Shown here: in pieces, positions 42,961 through 54,769 of the stretch
How the letters are laid out: each line of letters starts with the position of its first letter
How positions within the stretch are numbered: position 1 is the first letter of the stretch
Assembly (NCBI GenBank): GCA_946122785.1
Contig: CAMGYJ010000008.1
Location: forward strand, 26,747,475 to 26,811,474
Length of the DNA stretch: 64,000 nucleotides
Direction of reading: 5' to 3'
Source: Linum tenue
Taxonomy: Eukaryota; Streptophyta; Magnoliopsida; Malpighiales; Linaceae
Notes under the pieces: generated by a model
Told to the model about the DNA's origin: nothing
Databases searched by the model: none
Seen by the model: only the letters and a program-made list of their open reading frames with translations
Program-made: the position numbers and the translations under genes

Positions 42961-43441
42961 ATGGACTGGAGACCCCAATAAATGTATCTAATGGATGATA
43001 ATAAGTTGTTTGTAATATGAGATAAATCATGTATAGTAAAGCATGAACTCCTGAAGCACAAAGAGGTCGAGGTAACATTAACCCTTAATGAGATATATAA
43101 TCAATGTGTAATGAATTACATGGATTTAGGAGTACTACTTCAGATAGACTCAACTATTTAAATGTGGAATTGGGTTGCTTCCTATGAAATTTTACGGGCA
43201 AAATTTTGTAGATCATTCACTAAACCAAGATAGATGTAAAGAGTCATAACAGCGAGGTTTTAAAAAGTAACACTCTGAATAGATATGACATGCTATGCTA
43301 TCATATATAGAGTTCTAGACTACGAGTCACTTTTTGTTGAATCTGAATTGTTACCACTATGATTTATACCTTAGTTTATACTTGACCTTATGTTGTTTGT
43401 TGATGCTCAATGAAAGTTTCAAAACTATTCGAGTGGGGGAT

Positions 43442-44045
43442 TGTTGATTTTGAATAGCTTTTTGAAAGTTAGTGGAAGTCTCAAATACCACATTATATTG
43501 ATGAATGAAGTCTCGTGAAAGGTGTATAGATAGGGTTTTTCTACAAAAGGTGTAGTCCTTACCCAAGTGGGTAAGAGGGAGGACCTAAATGACCTCCCAA
43601 CCACACGCTCGCGCATAAAGTTTGTCCAATCGGGAGAGACAATTAGTGTGTTTGTTCAATCGACTTGTGAGCTCCTAAACCTAGACCTCTTCAACCCTCT
43701 AAACACCCGAATTGTTAGCTCAAACAAAAAGCGAGTCATGTTCTTAAGAAATCTAGGGGTTTTGCACTACAAGAGAAGGTTAATTAGTGGTTCTTTTTAT
43801 CACGGAGAAAATTGATTGATAATATGTTGTGCGTAATATGTGAACGTTTTAAAGAAAGCAACCAAGTTTGCGAGTTAGCCATATTGATGATCCTAATTGT
43901 TCAGATTTCTAAGAGTTTTTGGTTAGGAGTTGGACTTGCTAGGGTTTCGGGTGGCCATATACAACTCTCTCCCACTCTTTGCAGAGCTAGTAAATTAAAT
44001 GCTTAGGCGAAACTAATACCAGATCTATACTTTCGGAACGAACAA
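43442..44045 (+). repeat. Copia LTR, copy C
   Basis: The LTR follows the polypurine tract GAGTGGGGGA and begins TGTTGATTTTG. It shares AGTCTCAAATACCACATTAT with copy B, and CTAGGG(G/T)TTTTGCACTACAAGAG and ACTAATACCAGA with copy A. It is about 600 bp, the longest of the three, and ends just before ACAAATAAAA, which flanks the TIR gene in all copies. Presence in all three places the insertion before the duplication. Confidence 0.62.
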
Positions 44046-44080
44046 ATAAAATTTGAAGGCAAGTATATATATATAGATAG

Positions 44081-44563
44081 TTAGATAACAGACCGGCCGG
44101 CGGTGAGGACCCAGCCGGAGATGCCGGCAAGCCAAGCAATTGCTTGGATCCAGGCGTGAACCCTTCGGTAAGTGAACTGGGTTTTGTATAGGTTAAAGTA
44201 GTCGTGGAAGCAGCTGCCGGAGCCGGAGTCGACGACGAGAGTGGCGCAGTCGTCGTCGGGGGAGATATGGAAGAAGACCGGTAAGCAGGCGTGGGTGCCG
44301 GCGGCGTGCTGCTCCTTGATTTGGACGAGCTCGTCGAGGCGGAACTGCGAGGAAGCGAATTCGCGGCTGAGAATCACGACGGAGAAAGTTGAACCCTCGA
44401 TCGCGCACCGGATCGCGTCCCTCAGGTTCACCCCTTTGGGCAGATCTCCGCCGCCCATCACCGCCGTCAGTCCGGCTTTCCGTAGTCCCGCGCACAGGTG
44501 ATCCGGGAACCCGCTCCTCAGCTCCCTGCAACAGCAAATGAACACGCCGCCGCCGGCTGCCAT
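44081..44563 (-). CDS. TIR-domain-only protein, copy C
   Basis: An intronless frame of 160 residues differs from copy A by one codon-sized indel in the N-terminal Gly run and about eleven substitutions, with no stop or frameshift. The BB-loop (GGGDLPKGVNLRDAI), the retained Glu of LDELVQI, LPVFFHISPDD and the final ISGW segment are conserved; SRGFASSEF in copy A is SREFASSQF here. As in copy A, Trp and Cys of the usual WCLxEL are Phe and Arg. The 5' leader (GGGACTGTG...TTCTTAGAGCG on the plus strand) is conserved as well. It has no attached nucleotide-binding domain, so it belongs with TIR-only (TX-type) immune proteins. Biochemical activity is not shown. Confidence 0.85.
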   Translation of the reverse strand: MAAGGGVFICCCRELRSGFPDHLCAGLRKAGLTAVMGGGDLPKGVNLRDAIRCAIEGSTFSVVILSREFASSQFRLDELVQIKEQHAAGTHACLPVFFHISPDDDCATLVVDSGSGSCFHDYFNLYKTQFTYRRVHAWIQAIAWLAGISGWVLTAGRSVI

Positions 44564-45229
44564 TTCTTAGAGCGTTGGCAAAATCGCAATTAGGAAGAAA
44601 GAGAAAGAGAATTGACGCCACGGGACTGTGTTTCCACGCAGTCTCACTCCTTAAATCGTAAAGGAATAATAGGGACGTGACTGCCCTAGCCGAGCCAGCT
44701 TTCGTGGCATAAAATAGTATATTTATATATATATGTTACCGTATAATACGGCGCCAATTATCGCCCCGTGTATTATACGCGCTATTTTTTTAATAATTTC
44801 TTTCTCCCCCCAAAATGTCAATTTAATCCTTGGACTTGCTTAATTTCCTCGCCCAGGTACATATAGCCAGATGCTGGCTATTTTTGTACACTTCAATTTT
44901 TGGAGGCGCCAAAAACATATGATATGTTACAAATTGAACTTATAAAATTATACATTTAGTTTGTACATATACCGTTGTGTACAAATTCTTTTATAGGCAA
45001 GAAATGAATTTGTATTGCTACGTTATACTTCCCTCACGTCATATGGTGGGGTGCGAATTTGTATTGCTATGTTATAGCACAAAATAAACTTGTAAACCTA
45101 CGAAATTCTTTATGATATAAGCCTTTGATGAGACTGGCGGTGCAGCATTAGTTTAGTCATTCTACTCACTCTACAAGGTCAGTTTAATTTGTTGTCATCT
45201 TTATTTTTCATTTTTCATACAGAAATGAG

Positions 45230-46560
45230 TAGAGATGAATCTGGAAATTGGTCTAAATTAAATCTTCTGTATTGTTTGCAGATATTCCTTGACGTCCATT
45301 TTCTTGTTGTTTGATACTGCGAGAATCCTAGAGGCTTCGTTTTAATTTGGCATTCATTGTTTGCAGATTTGTGGTGAGGAAGACATTAATTCGAGCAGCG
45401 AAGAAGGATTGGATTTTCCGATGGGATGGTAATGAGTGTCTTGTTTGTGACTGACCACTTTGGGTTAAAATCTGGTGCAATCTGAATAAGGTAAACTTTC
45501 CAGTAGCAGTAATTGAATGAATTGGGTGCCATTATTCTTTGTGGTAACAAGCTAGTTTCTCGACGGTTTTCATGTGGTGAATTTTTGTGTCGATACGGGC
45601 ATGTTTTGGGAGGCACTCTCTTAGAGGAAATTACGTGAGATTTCATATTTTTTTGCTCATTCCGATTAATACTTTTACGATTCTCGTCGATTTAATAGTC
45701 AGTCCATTTAGTAGCGAATTACGGTCTTTCATCGACAGTTTGACTATTTGTCTCATGTCACGTCTGATTACGTAGCGTGTTTTACGCTATCTTTTGTAAC
45801 TTCTACCCTATTTATTTTGGGGGGAAAATTGGTAACTAGTTTCTGATCCAGAATCCAGAAGGAATCATTAAATCTTAATGATGAGCTTATTGACGCTCCT
45901 GCTGTTTCGCAAGCTCCTTTGTTTACTCATAAATGTAAAATATCTGGGTGAAAGATGTTAGTAGTTGAAAAAGGAAGGAAGATCAATGAATTGTCAAGAA
46001 AAGTGTAAGAAGACTTATGATTTTTCAAATTGATATATTGAGTGATTTTTTTTATAGAAAATTGATGTATTGAGTTAATCAGTGTTTATCATTTGATATA
46101 TTTGATCAATTGATGTATTAGGAAACTTGTTTGGAAGTTTAGAATGTGGTTTGTTGTAAAGCACAAAAAGTCAGTTCTGAATGATTGTGAAAATCTCAAC
46201 AAAAGTAGATATTGATAATCCCTCAATTATGAGAGATAGTGATGAAACCTCAAAAAAGTTAATGCATGTATTCTAATTCAATAATAGTCAAAAAAATGAT
46301 TTTATCTCACAAATACATTAATTGGCTCAATACACATTTGAAATCATAACTTCCAAACTACATATTCTTATTTCTCTTCCCAGTCTCTTTTTGTTCTATA
46401 CAAAAATGATAATAGCTTCATGTACTGTTTGGATTTTTGTTTTTTTTTTCATTTTACAGGGGTCATTAGGTGTAGTGCCTAGAAACATAGGGACTAATTT
46501 TCAGTACTGTGATTTTTCAGGAGGAAGACTCGAAAATTTGGAAGTTGATTGATATAATAG
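45230..46560 (+). pseudogene. Terminal exons of the unidentified duplicated gene, copy C
   Basis: After TTTGCAG at about 45,366 the exon-like block reads ICGEEDINSSSEEGLDFP and ends in a stop at TGGTAA. A second block at 45,840-45,960 is frame-shifted relative to copy A. The last block, after TTTACAG at 46,459, reads GVVPRNIGTNFQYCDFSGG, or EEDSKIWKLIDI after TTTTTCAG. A local insertion of about 300 bp at 46,025-46,350 separates the blocks compared with copy A. The three copies show that this gene end was duplicated with the TIR gene, in the opposite orientation. Confidence 0.45.
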
Positions 46561-46599
46561 CTAATGCAGTGGAAATCATGATTTTAGTTAAAATTAAAA

Positions 46600-47500
46600 A
46601 TTGGGGTTAAATTGGAATTGTAAAATGTTAGGATATTATGTTTGATATAGAAACTCGGAACTCAAAATAATTCATGAGGAAGAGATAGAGCTTACGGAGT
46701 TTGGCTCTTGTTTTTCATGTTGTGTCTAGGTAATTTAAATCAAAGTGGTACTCTGAGTCGGTTAATTCCAACATCGTCTGTTAAACATGGTTTAAAACTA
46801 AGAATAAGGGTTGTTTGCATGAGTCATTTACAAAATGAGTCATTTGCTCAAATGCAGACATTGAGAAAAAGTAGATATTTATGAGTGTATACATTTGCTA
46901 ATATATTGTTTGTTCAACAGTTTTTAAATGAGTAATATGTAATTGAGTCATTTGTATAACGTTACAAATTTGCCCTTACATTTAATATTTCACTACCTTG
47001 TTTTCTATCTTCGTAAAATCAACCAGACAACAAAATATTTTTGCAATAACAAAATATATGATCATGAGTCATGTATTCTACTTTCTAGGGTAAATACAAT
47101 TTATTAGTCAAACCTTTCGATTGTAAACAGAATAATAGCCAAACTTTTTGCAAAAATAATTTATTAACCAAATCGTCAACTTTTCCTCTTGCCAACCGTT
47201 AGTTGACTCTGACGTGGCAAAATATTGAATGAGATGGTTGATTTTTGATGATGTGGCAAAAAGTCAAATGTTTGACTATCCGCCACGTAGATATTAGATC
47301 ACTTTACCGATTAATTTTTTATTTCCTGAAAATAAATAAACTGAACCTAGACAAATAATAATACATGACTCACAATCATGATATATTCTTATCTTATGTA
47401 TAATACACTGATTCTGAGAATACGTGATTTCAAATGGTAGTTTCGAAAGAACACAAATTATAGTGTGTGTATAGTGGAGAACAGTACAACAAAAACTAGC
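46600..47500. other. Intergenic, with a transposon-like inverted segment
   Basis: The region is AT-rich. At 47,091-47,295 the phrases GGGTAAATACAATTTATTAG, GACTCTGACGTGGCA and GATGTGGCAAAAAGTC resemble the ends of long-terminal-repeat MULEs such as the element at 12,001-13,383. No matching second end or TSD was found. The aminopeptidase P stop codon is at 47,565-47,567. Confidence 0.35.
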
Positions 47501-47564
47501 TAATGATGAGCATGAAGGTTCTCCTTCTATACACGGGGAAATCAGAAGCGGAGGAACACAACAA

Positions 47565-50500
47565 TCACTGCCGGACGAGCGGTCTGGTGTTGTCCCAAAG
47601 CCATTGTGAAGCAGAACCTTCAACTAGAGGGGAGACCTGTTGCATATATACACATAAGCTTTTGATCAGTTTCACCGAAGATAGGACTCTCGAGACTGAA
47701 AGATAGGCTCTTTTTTTACCTTCTCCCAGACTTGTGAATGGTAATCGTTAAGCCAATCAATCTCTGTATTAGATAGTAACGATACTTCCACCATCTTGTT
47801 CTGCACCCCCCGAAAAACCAAGATGACCATAAGGATTGGTTAAAACCCAGTAAATAGAGAGGAAAAAGTTTTGCTCTATCTTCTCCTTCTCCCCATCCAT
47901 GGATACAAAAAGAAAACGAATGGAAGTAGTTCTTGTAGATAATGGGAGATAATTTTCACCTGAATGGGGACGAACGTGAGTTTCTCAAAAGCCAGGTAGC
48001 GTATTCCCCCGAAACGGTATGGAGTGTTTGCCTCTTTCACATGAAGGAGATTCTGATATGAAACCACCAGGGAGGAATGTTATGCGGTTAAGACAAATCG
48101 GTGTGCAGATCCAGCGAAAGGAAAATGTACCTCGATCCGGATGCCAAAAGCATGATCTTCGTAGTATCCAGGCTCGTTGCTGACTATCATGCCCTCCTGC
48201 AAGGGAGTAGTGTTCCCATGTCGGAAGCTGATACTTTGAGGGCCTTCGTGAACGTTCAGAGCAGCTCCCACACCATGCCCGGTTCCTGATAGATTTGAGG
48301 GATAGATTAATGGTTTTTCGAATCATAAGACGTTACAGGGAGCGGGGGTTTAAGAGGAGCGAAATGTACCGTGGCGGTAATCAAGGCCGATTTTCCACAG
48401 AAAGGAACGGGCAAATGCATCTAGTACAAAGCCAACAGTAGTTCCAGGGAATACTGCTTCATCCAGAGCTATGTGGCCCTGCTATCAATAATTAAATCAG
48501 AAAACTATAATCTAATTCTTCATTCTAAAAGAGTCATCCCATGAGAAGTTAAACGACATATGTACAATAAGTGTTTTGAAAACCCAACAAACTCAACACC
48601 TGTAAAACCCTGGTGAAGCATTCCTTTTCATGTGCAGTTGGTTCACCAAAATGCACTGTCCTTGTTATGTCTGTTGTTCCATCGATGTATTGAGCTCCAC
48701 TGTCTAATAGAAAGAGTTTCTTCGGATCCACAATGCTGCAATTCTCAGGTTCAGGTGTATAGTGTATGATTGCACCGTTTGCACCAGAACCTGAAAAAAA
48801 TACTCATGTTATGGCCGATCATTCAAGCAAAAGGACAAACAGACGAGGTTGTTCATTTTGAAACTTAAACAAGTTCTAAGAGATATTGAAGGTTAATCTA
48901 GTACCACTTATTGTATCAAAGCTAGTGTCGATGAATCCATCCTGTTTTTTTCGAAATTCGAGAAGTTTATCAGAAACGTCCACTTCGGTTAGCTTTGCAC
49001 CCTCGTGAATTACATCCTCCAGCCAGGCCCAAAACTGTGCTAAGGCAGCTGCATCTCTGCATGTTTTGAATAAATTATTGGCTTCAGTACGCGCAACAAT
49101 AATGAACTAATAATGCCAAGTCTAACATTAAGGAAAAAGAAGAAAAAAAACTTCACATATTGCTCGAGCTGAATGAAGAAGGGATTAAGAGTATAAGGAA
49201 CTCACCTCAGGTGAGCATTTCGCATGCCTTCTAACTCGCTGGCATTTTTCACTGCCTTTGCCAAAGAGATAGGGGATGCCCTATAAACTCCGGATGGTCC
49301 CCAAGATTGACCACTGGAGCAATTAGATACTTCACGATTTTTACTCTTGCCGGTACCTTCGCTTCCAAGGCCTTCTAGGTGTTTTTCACAAGCAGCCTTG
49401 TACGTATTCACTATGGCAGCATTAATAGAAGATGGATCCAACCATAGTTCAGTACCTTTGAAAGCCAAACTGCAAGAAAAAAGCCAAGTCTCGTTAAACG
49501 TTGTCAAAAAAGCAAGGTCTGGATCAAAATCAGAAAAACTAAGTCAGACATTACAATATTGTAAGACTTATTATATCAAGTTCATATATATATCATGCAT
49601 GGATTACACGAATTTCCATTTCTGCATATCGCCAGATATACTGCCCGATCAGATAGGTATTCGATGGCGAAAAGAAGCTGAGCACACACCTTTCGATCTC
49701 GGAAAGAATGGAGGCATATGGTCTCAATTCGACACCTGCATTCTTCAAGTGAATCAAGACTTGTGAAGTGACTTTAGAACTATCAACAAATAATTTGGAA
49801 TCATCCATCGTGACCACTAAATATGCATACATAACAGGCGAATGGGGAACATCACCGCCTCGCTGCATTAAAAAATCAAAAGGCATCCTTCATATTAAAT
49901 GCATAGTGGAAAGATTAGATTCAATAAAAAGCCAACAATTCTGTCAAAAGATTACCAAGTTCAGGAGCCAAGCAATTTCATCAAGCATCGAAACAACAAT
50001 GGCCGAACAACCAGCTCCAGCGAGCTGAGATCTAAGGGACGATAGCTTAGATGCTACATCAACGCCTGCATATTTCAGTTCATGCACCCTGATAGGTGCA
50101 TTTGGAGGATCTGGTCTCGAATCCTTCCATATCTCATCCACGAGGTTCACATCGTACAAGTAAACCAACTCGTGATTCTTCTTAGCTATGTCATCCTTCA
50201 GTTCCTCAGCAGCATCAAAAGAGAAAAGGAACTGTTCTGTTCACATGTTTAAACACTATCAGCAAACAATCGAACAGAACAAAAAAACGTAGCCAGTTCA
50301 ATGCATCAAAGTTAGAGACGAAATTGCTCACAGGATCAATGGCAACTTTGGCTCCAGGAGCCAAGACATCATTCAACCATTCACTAGCTGTTGGAACTCC
50401 AACATTCCCCGCCCGCATCAGAATCCAACTAGAATTCAGCTGCTTCTCAGCCTAAACCATATCAAGAAAGAAATATTAACAATCGAATCTCAAAATTTCC

Positions 50501-51107
50501 CACAACTAAAATGACAATTTCCCACTTTTTCCCCAAACCTGGAGAAAGTAACGGCCATCAGTCCAAAGAGCGGCTTTGTCCTTAGTAACCACAGCAGTTC
50601 CCGCACTTCCAGTGAACCCAGAGATAAACCCTCTCCGCATATAACACTCGGCAATGAATTCACTCTGTTCCGACCAAACCCGTAATTCCTCAATCAGCTG
50701 AATAACAAAATTGAACGATAATGGAAAAGGGGAAACATCATCTTTCTCCTGACCTGGTGAGCATCCTGAGAAGGGATAACGTAAGCGTCGATTCCAATCC
50801 CGGGTTTGGAGAACAGCTGCCGAAGAGCTCGGAGCTTCTTGTCGTCTGGTTCAGAGCTATCTGAGGAGCCCTTTTGCCGCCGGAGCCCGGAAGACGGCTT
50901 AGCGGAGATGGAACTGCAATTCCGAATCGAAAGACGGGATATTGATGGAGTGGAGTTGAATCCGCGGTTGGTTCGGAAAGTGGGGAGGATTGATTTAGGG
51001 AGAAGATTGGAAGAAGAAGAAAAGGTTATGGTGGCAAGGTAGCGAGAAGAAGAGAAACAATAAGAGAGGTAGAGCGGCCGCATGGCTGGCGATTGTAGCA
51101 ACTGCAT
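47565..51107 (-). CDS. APP2: Aminopeptidase P (Xaa-Pro aminopeptidase), plastid type
   Basis: Thirteen exons can be joined with GT-AG borders and consistent phase: 51107-50754, 50697-50539, 50451-50332, 50231-49956, 49862-49690, 49469-49206, 49056-48905, 48790-48600, 48478-48370, 48285-48131, 48052-47960, 47800-47720 and 47636-47565. They give about 732 residues with no lesion. The N-terminal 70-80 residues are Ser/Arg-rich and look like a chloroplast transit peptide. Creatinase-like N domains follow (WTDGRYFLQ). The pita-bread catalytic domain keeps its metal ligands: Asp in LDSGAQY, Asp in [14 protein letters not shown], His in GTGHGVG, Glu in SNEPGYYED and Glu in FEKLTF. The enzyme removes an N-terminal residue preceding proline, using a metal pair. 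It is transcribed divergently from AXR4. Confidence 0.95.
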
Positions 51108-51446
51108 ATTGGGGGGAAAACAGAGAAAGGTTAAGCTACTGAGAAGCTGAATTTGTTTTTCTGATTACTGGTTTGAGGTTTCAGAGTTCAGGGCCAAAGA
51201 TAAGAAGACGAGGACGGAAGTCGTGTAATCCCGTTACCTAACGTCGTCGTTTTGGGTTGGGACGAATTTGGAAACTCGGAGACTGTGAAGAAAGGAAAAG
51301 GCAAAAAGTGTCTGCCTTTTGCTTCTCGAACTGTACTGTAAAGTTGCACAAAGAAGCTTTCGATCCTTTCCCATTTCCATTCACTCCCTTCATTGTTCCG
51401 ATCTCTATCCATCTGCAGATCTTCGTTTCATTTCAAAGCTTTGGCA
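51108..51446. promoter_or_regulatory. Compact bidirectional promoter between APP2 and AXR4
   Basis: Only 339 bp separate the two start codons, and this must contain both 5' UTRs and both promoters. There is no clear TATA box in either direction. Pyrimidine-rich stretches (TTTCCCATTTCCATTCACTCCC) lie before the AXR4 start. A GGGCC element (51,190-51,194), similar to sites bound by TCP factors, lies nearer APP2. The arrangement suggests housekeeping-type shared regulation. Confidence 0.6.
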
Positions 51447-53665
51447 ATGGCGATCATCACTGAGGAACCAGAACCGTCGCCGCCGGCGAAAAGCTCAAAG
51501 CCAAAGCCAGATGATAACCATTCTCAGTCCAGCTCAAGAGCAGAGAGTACTAAGAACAGCAGCAGCAGCAGCCCATTTGTTTTCTGGTTCTACTTTACTC
51601 TAGGAGTGTCCGTAATCACTGTATCAACCGTCTTTCTCTCGTCCTTTTCCCACTCTTCCGATCCCAAATCATTTTTCCTCTCACTCCCCACTTCACTCCA
51701 GCAACACTACTCCAAAGGACGGATTGTGAAGGCACAACTCGCTCTGAACCAGAAGCCAGTTGAAGTTTTCGTCTACGAGAGCGAGAAAGGTAAGAAATTT
51801 GATGCTGAAAAGGTATTGATCGTTCATGGGTTGGGTTTGAGCTCCTTTTCCTTCAGAAAAGTCGTCGACTTTCTGGGTTCCAAAGGGATTCATGGGATTG
51901 CTTTCGACTTGCCTGGAAACGGGTTCTCTGCTAAATCGAGAGAAGTAATGGAAGAAAGAGGGGATGGTGCTTTTGAACGTTTGTTGGATGTTTATGCTTT
52001 GATTAAAGAGAAGGGTTTGTTTTGGGCTTTTGATAACATGGTTGAAACTGGGCAGATCCCTTATGAAGCAGTTCAGTCCCATTTCAGTGAGAAGAAGAGT
52101 GTGGTTAGACCAATTGTGATGGGAAGTGAAGAGGTTGGTAGGGCTTTAGGGCAAGTGATGTTCACAATGGGGATAGCTCCTGTTCATTTGGTTTTGCATG
52201 ATTCAAGCTTGAACATGGTTGCCAATTGGGTTTCTGAAAATTCAGGGTTGTTTAGGAGTGTCACTCTGGTTGATACCGGGTCAAGTTCAGCTCTGCCATT
52301 GAGGATCCTGGAAGTTCCCTTGGTCAGGGAAGTTGTGTTGGGGTCTAATTTTGTGTATCAAAAGTTGATCAATACATTCTGCTCAAAAGGGATTGGTTCT
52401 GCGGATCTGGATGCACACAGGATGCTTTCGAGTGGGAAAGATGGTTGGAGAGCTGCTGTGGGTACTGAGAAGTTGCTGAATGATAGCTTTGAGATAGGTG
52501 AGTGGGGAAGTTCAAAGGGGATGAGAAGGATTCCAGTTCAGGTGGTTTGGTCGAGGAGTTGGTCGAAAGAGTGGAGTGATGAGGGACGTCGAGTGTCTGA
52601 GGCTCTTCCTCAGGCGAAGTTCATACTGCATTCTGGTGGTCGATGGCCTCAGGTAAGCGATTTGTTATGATCTAGTACTTTGTTTTACGACCACTAAATG
52701 ATCTGTATGCGGAATGGTGATGCTAGGGGATTCATTCTGATATGGTTTTCACAGTCAATCGAAGATTGTGTCTTTGTGTCTTACTTTATCTTTATGAACT
52801 TCCTTTCACTTTCTGGGAAGTTTGTAGCGATACAGAATTTCTATAAGGACATTGTAGAAATTAATGTTCTTCTGAGATTCTTCGACTGCCTACTGGCTTA
52901 ACATATGGCGTCCGCCTTCTCTTCTGCATTCTGATATAGTTGTGCCAAACATTTTTAAGAAGCTATTGTTTTACATTTGCAAGTTAAGAGCACCATGGAA
53001 CAGGACACTAAGCTTTCAAAACAGTCTTGAATGATTTGTAGAGAACAAGAACAGTCTTGAATGTCTTGTCTGAAACTGCTATGCATGATCTCAGCCTTAA
53101 AGCAGAGATGATCCCTTATGTCACGATGACTGATGAGTTACCTGCCCTCCAATCTTCATGAGGATAGCCTAATACGGTTTGCCTAATATGATGAACTACA
53201 CATTGTAAACCTTCCTCGTTCTTGTTTATCAGTATGCATATATGTTTAGCTTAGTTCTTTTCTGATAGACATTGAAATTTTATTTTAAATACATTCGCTT
53301 GATTCGATTCACTAACTTAGTTCCTTCTGCCCTAAACAGTCTTGTGGTTCTATTACGTGATAAATGTTCGGATTATGAAACTCAGTTTAGTTCCTCAAAT
53401 GTTCTTTTGTTGGTCTCAGGAAGAGACAGCCGAGGAGATAGGCGAACGAGTAGCCACATTTGTATCATCTCTACCAAAGTCATTTAGACAAGCTGAAGAG
53501 GAGTCCATACCAGACCACATCCAGAAGCAGCTGGATGAGGCAAAACAGAATCCTCACCATCATCACCACGGCCATGGTCACTCTGGCCGTGACCACGACC
53601 ACCTTCATGGACAGGCCGCAGGCTACATGGATGCCTATGGGCTTGGCCAGGCATGGGGAAGCTAG
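51447..53665 (+). CDS. AXR4: AUXIN RESISTANT 4 (alpha/beta-hydrolase-fold ER protein)
   Basis: Two exons, 51447-52652 and 53420-53665, joined at CTCAG|GTAAGC...GGTCTCAG|GAAGAG, encode about 483 residues. A Ser-rich cytosolic N-terminus precedes one transmembrane segment at about residues 43-66, then an alpha/beta-hydrolase fold with VLIVHGLGLSSFSF (from about 123) and GIAFDLPGNGFS. The C-terminus is His-rich (about a dozen His residues among Gly and Asp) and ends YMDAYGLGQAWGS. In Arabidopsis, AXR4 is an ER accessory protein required for trafficking of the auxin importer AUX1. The conventional nucleophile-elbow motif is not obvious, in line with a non-enzymatic role. The ATG was chosen over an upstream in-frame TTG. 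The 767-bp intron shows no other gene. Confidence 0.95.
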
Positions 53666-54339
53666 ATTCTGAGCATGAAGTGGCTGCTGCAAGGTGTGAG
53701 ATCTCGACTCTGAGCATGATCTTCAACACGAAAAAGCACAAAGCTCGGATGTCACATATGCCTTTTTTTGGGTTTTGTTCAATTTTGCGGTTGATTCTCC
53801 CTAATCTCTATATAGCTTAGATTAAAATCCGACTCAGATTATCTGGTTTTCTTACCCCACCCCTCAGGTTGATTGGTTAAATACAATTATCAATTTAGCT
53901 GTTGTAGTGGCTAATTGGTACGTCATGATGTATACTAAATTACTAATTTGCTTCTTTGCTTGCCCCAAAAGGATATTTCACGCACTGCCTTTTTGGTTGA
54001 AAGTTGAATGACAAAGCCAAAAGGGGGAAAAATCCCAAAGTACACTAGTAATTAAAAAAAAATTCCAAAATACATAAGTTATAAAAGAAATTCTCAATCT
54101 ACACATGTTTCACATTCATCGTCTTTGTCTAAGACAGTGAATGTAATCACCGCATTAGAGAAAGGCGGTGAATAATTCACCGCTTTTATTTAAAACGATG
54201 ACTCATTCACCGCGGCCTTGTAAAACGGTGAATAACGAGGGAATCATTCACCGCTTTACACAAAAACGGTGAAGTGTTCACCGTTTTAGTAAAAAGCGGT
54301 GAAATATTCCTCGCATCTGAATGGCACGATGAAAGCGAT

Positions 54340-54428
54340 GCGGATCGTTGACGTGGACAAACACGGTGTATTCACCGTGTTAGTCTAACACGGTGAATAC
54401 ACCGTGTTTGTCCACGTCAACGATCCGC
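54340..54428. repeat. Perfect 89-bp palindrome in the MULE terminal region
   Basis: Two 44-bp arms, from GCGGATCGTTGACGTGG to TTCACCGTGTTAG, are perfect reverse complements around a single T at 54,384. One mismatch beyond each arm is followed by further pairing. The palindrome marks the inner edge of the left CACCG-module array. It is strongly hairpin-forming and could template small RNAs. Confidence 0.92.
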
Positions 54429-54769
54429 GTCGCGGATAGCTCACCGTTGCCGTTGGATGCGGTGAGGCGCGGATTTTGGTTTTCTTCTCAGTTCCGACGC
54501 CTCACAGCGTCCCACGCCATTCTATCTGCGCCTTCACCGTCTTCGATAAAGGTGGTTTATTCACTGCCTTTGTCAAAGGCGGTGATGGCTCAGTGGTTTT
54601 TTTCCGCCACTTCCTTCCCCTATAAATAGAACCTTCCCCCCTCTTCCAAATCACACCACCACATGTACACTTGTTTCTCCCTCCATCCACCACTCTAGTC
54701 TCGTTCTAAGTATGTTTTGTTGTTGCGGCTAAGTCCGATCTTCCACATCAGAAAGAATTACTAGAGTTA

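Noticed and set aside
49347..49766. 139-codon plus-strand ORF
   Set aside because: It is antisense to aminopeptidase P exons 5 and 6 and crosses their intron.
51393..51446. Upstream start for AXR4
   Set aside because: The frame is open but begins at TTG; the ATG at 51,447 gives the expected N-terminus.
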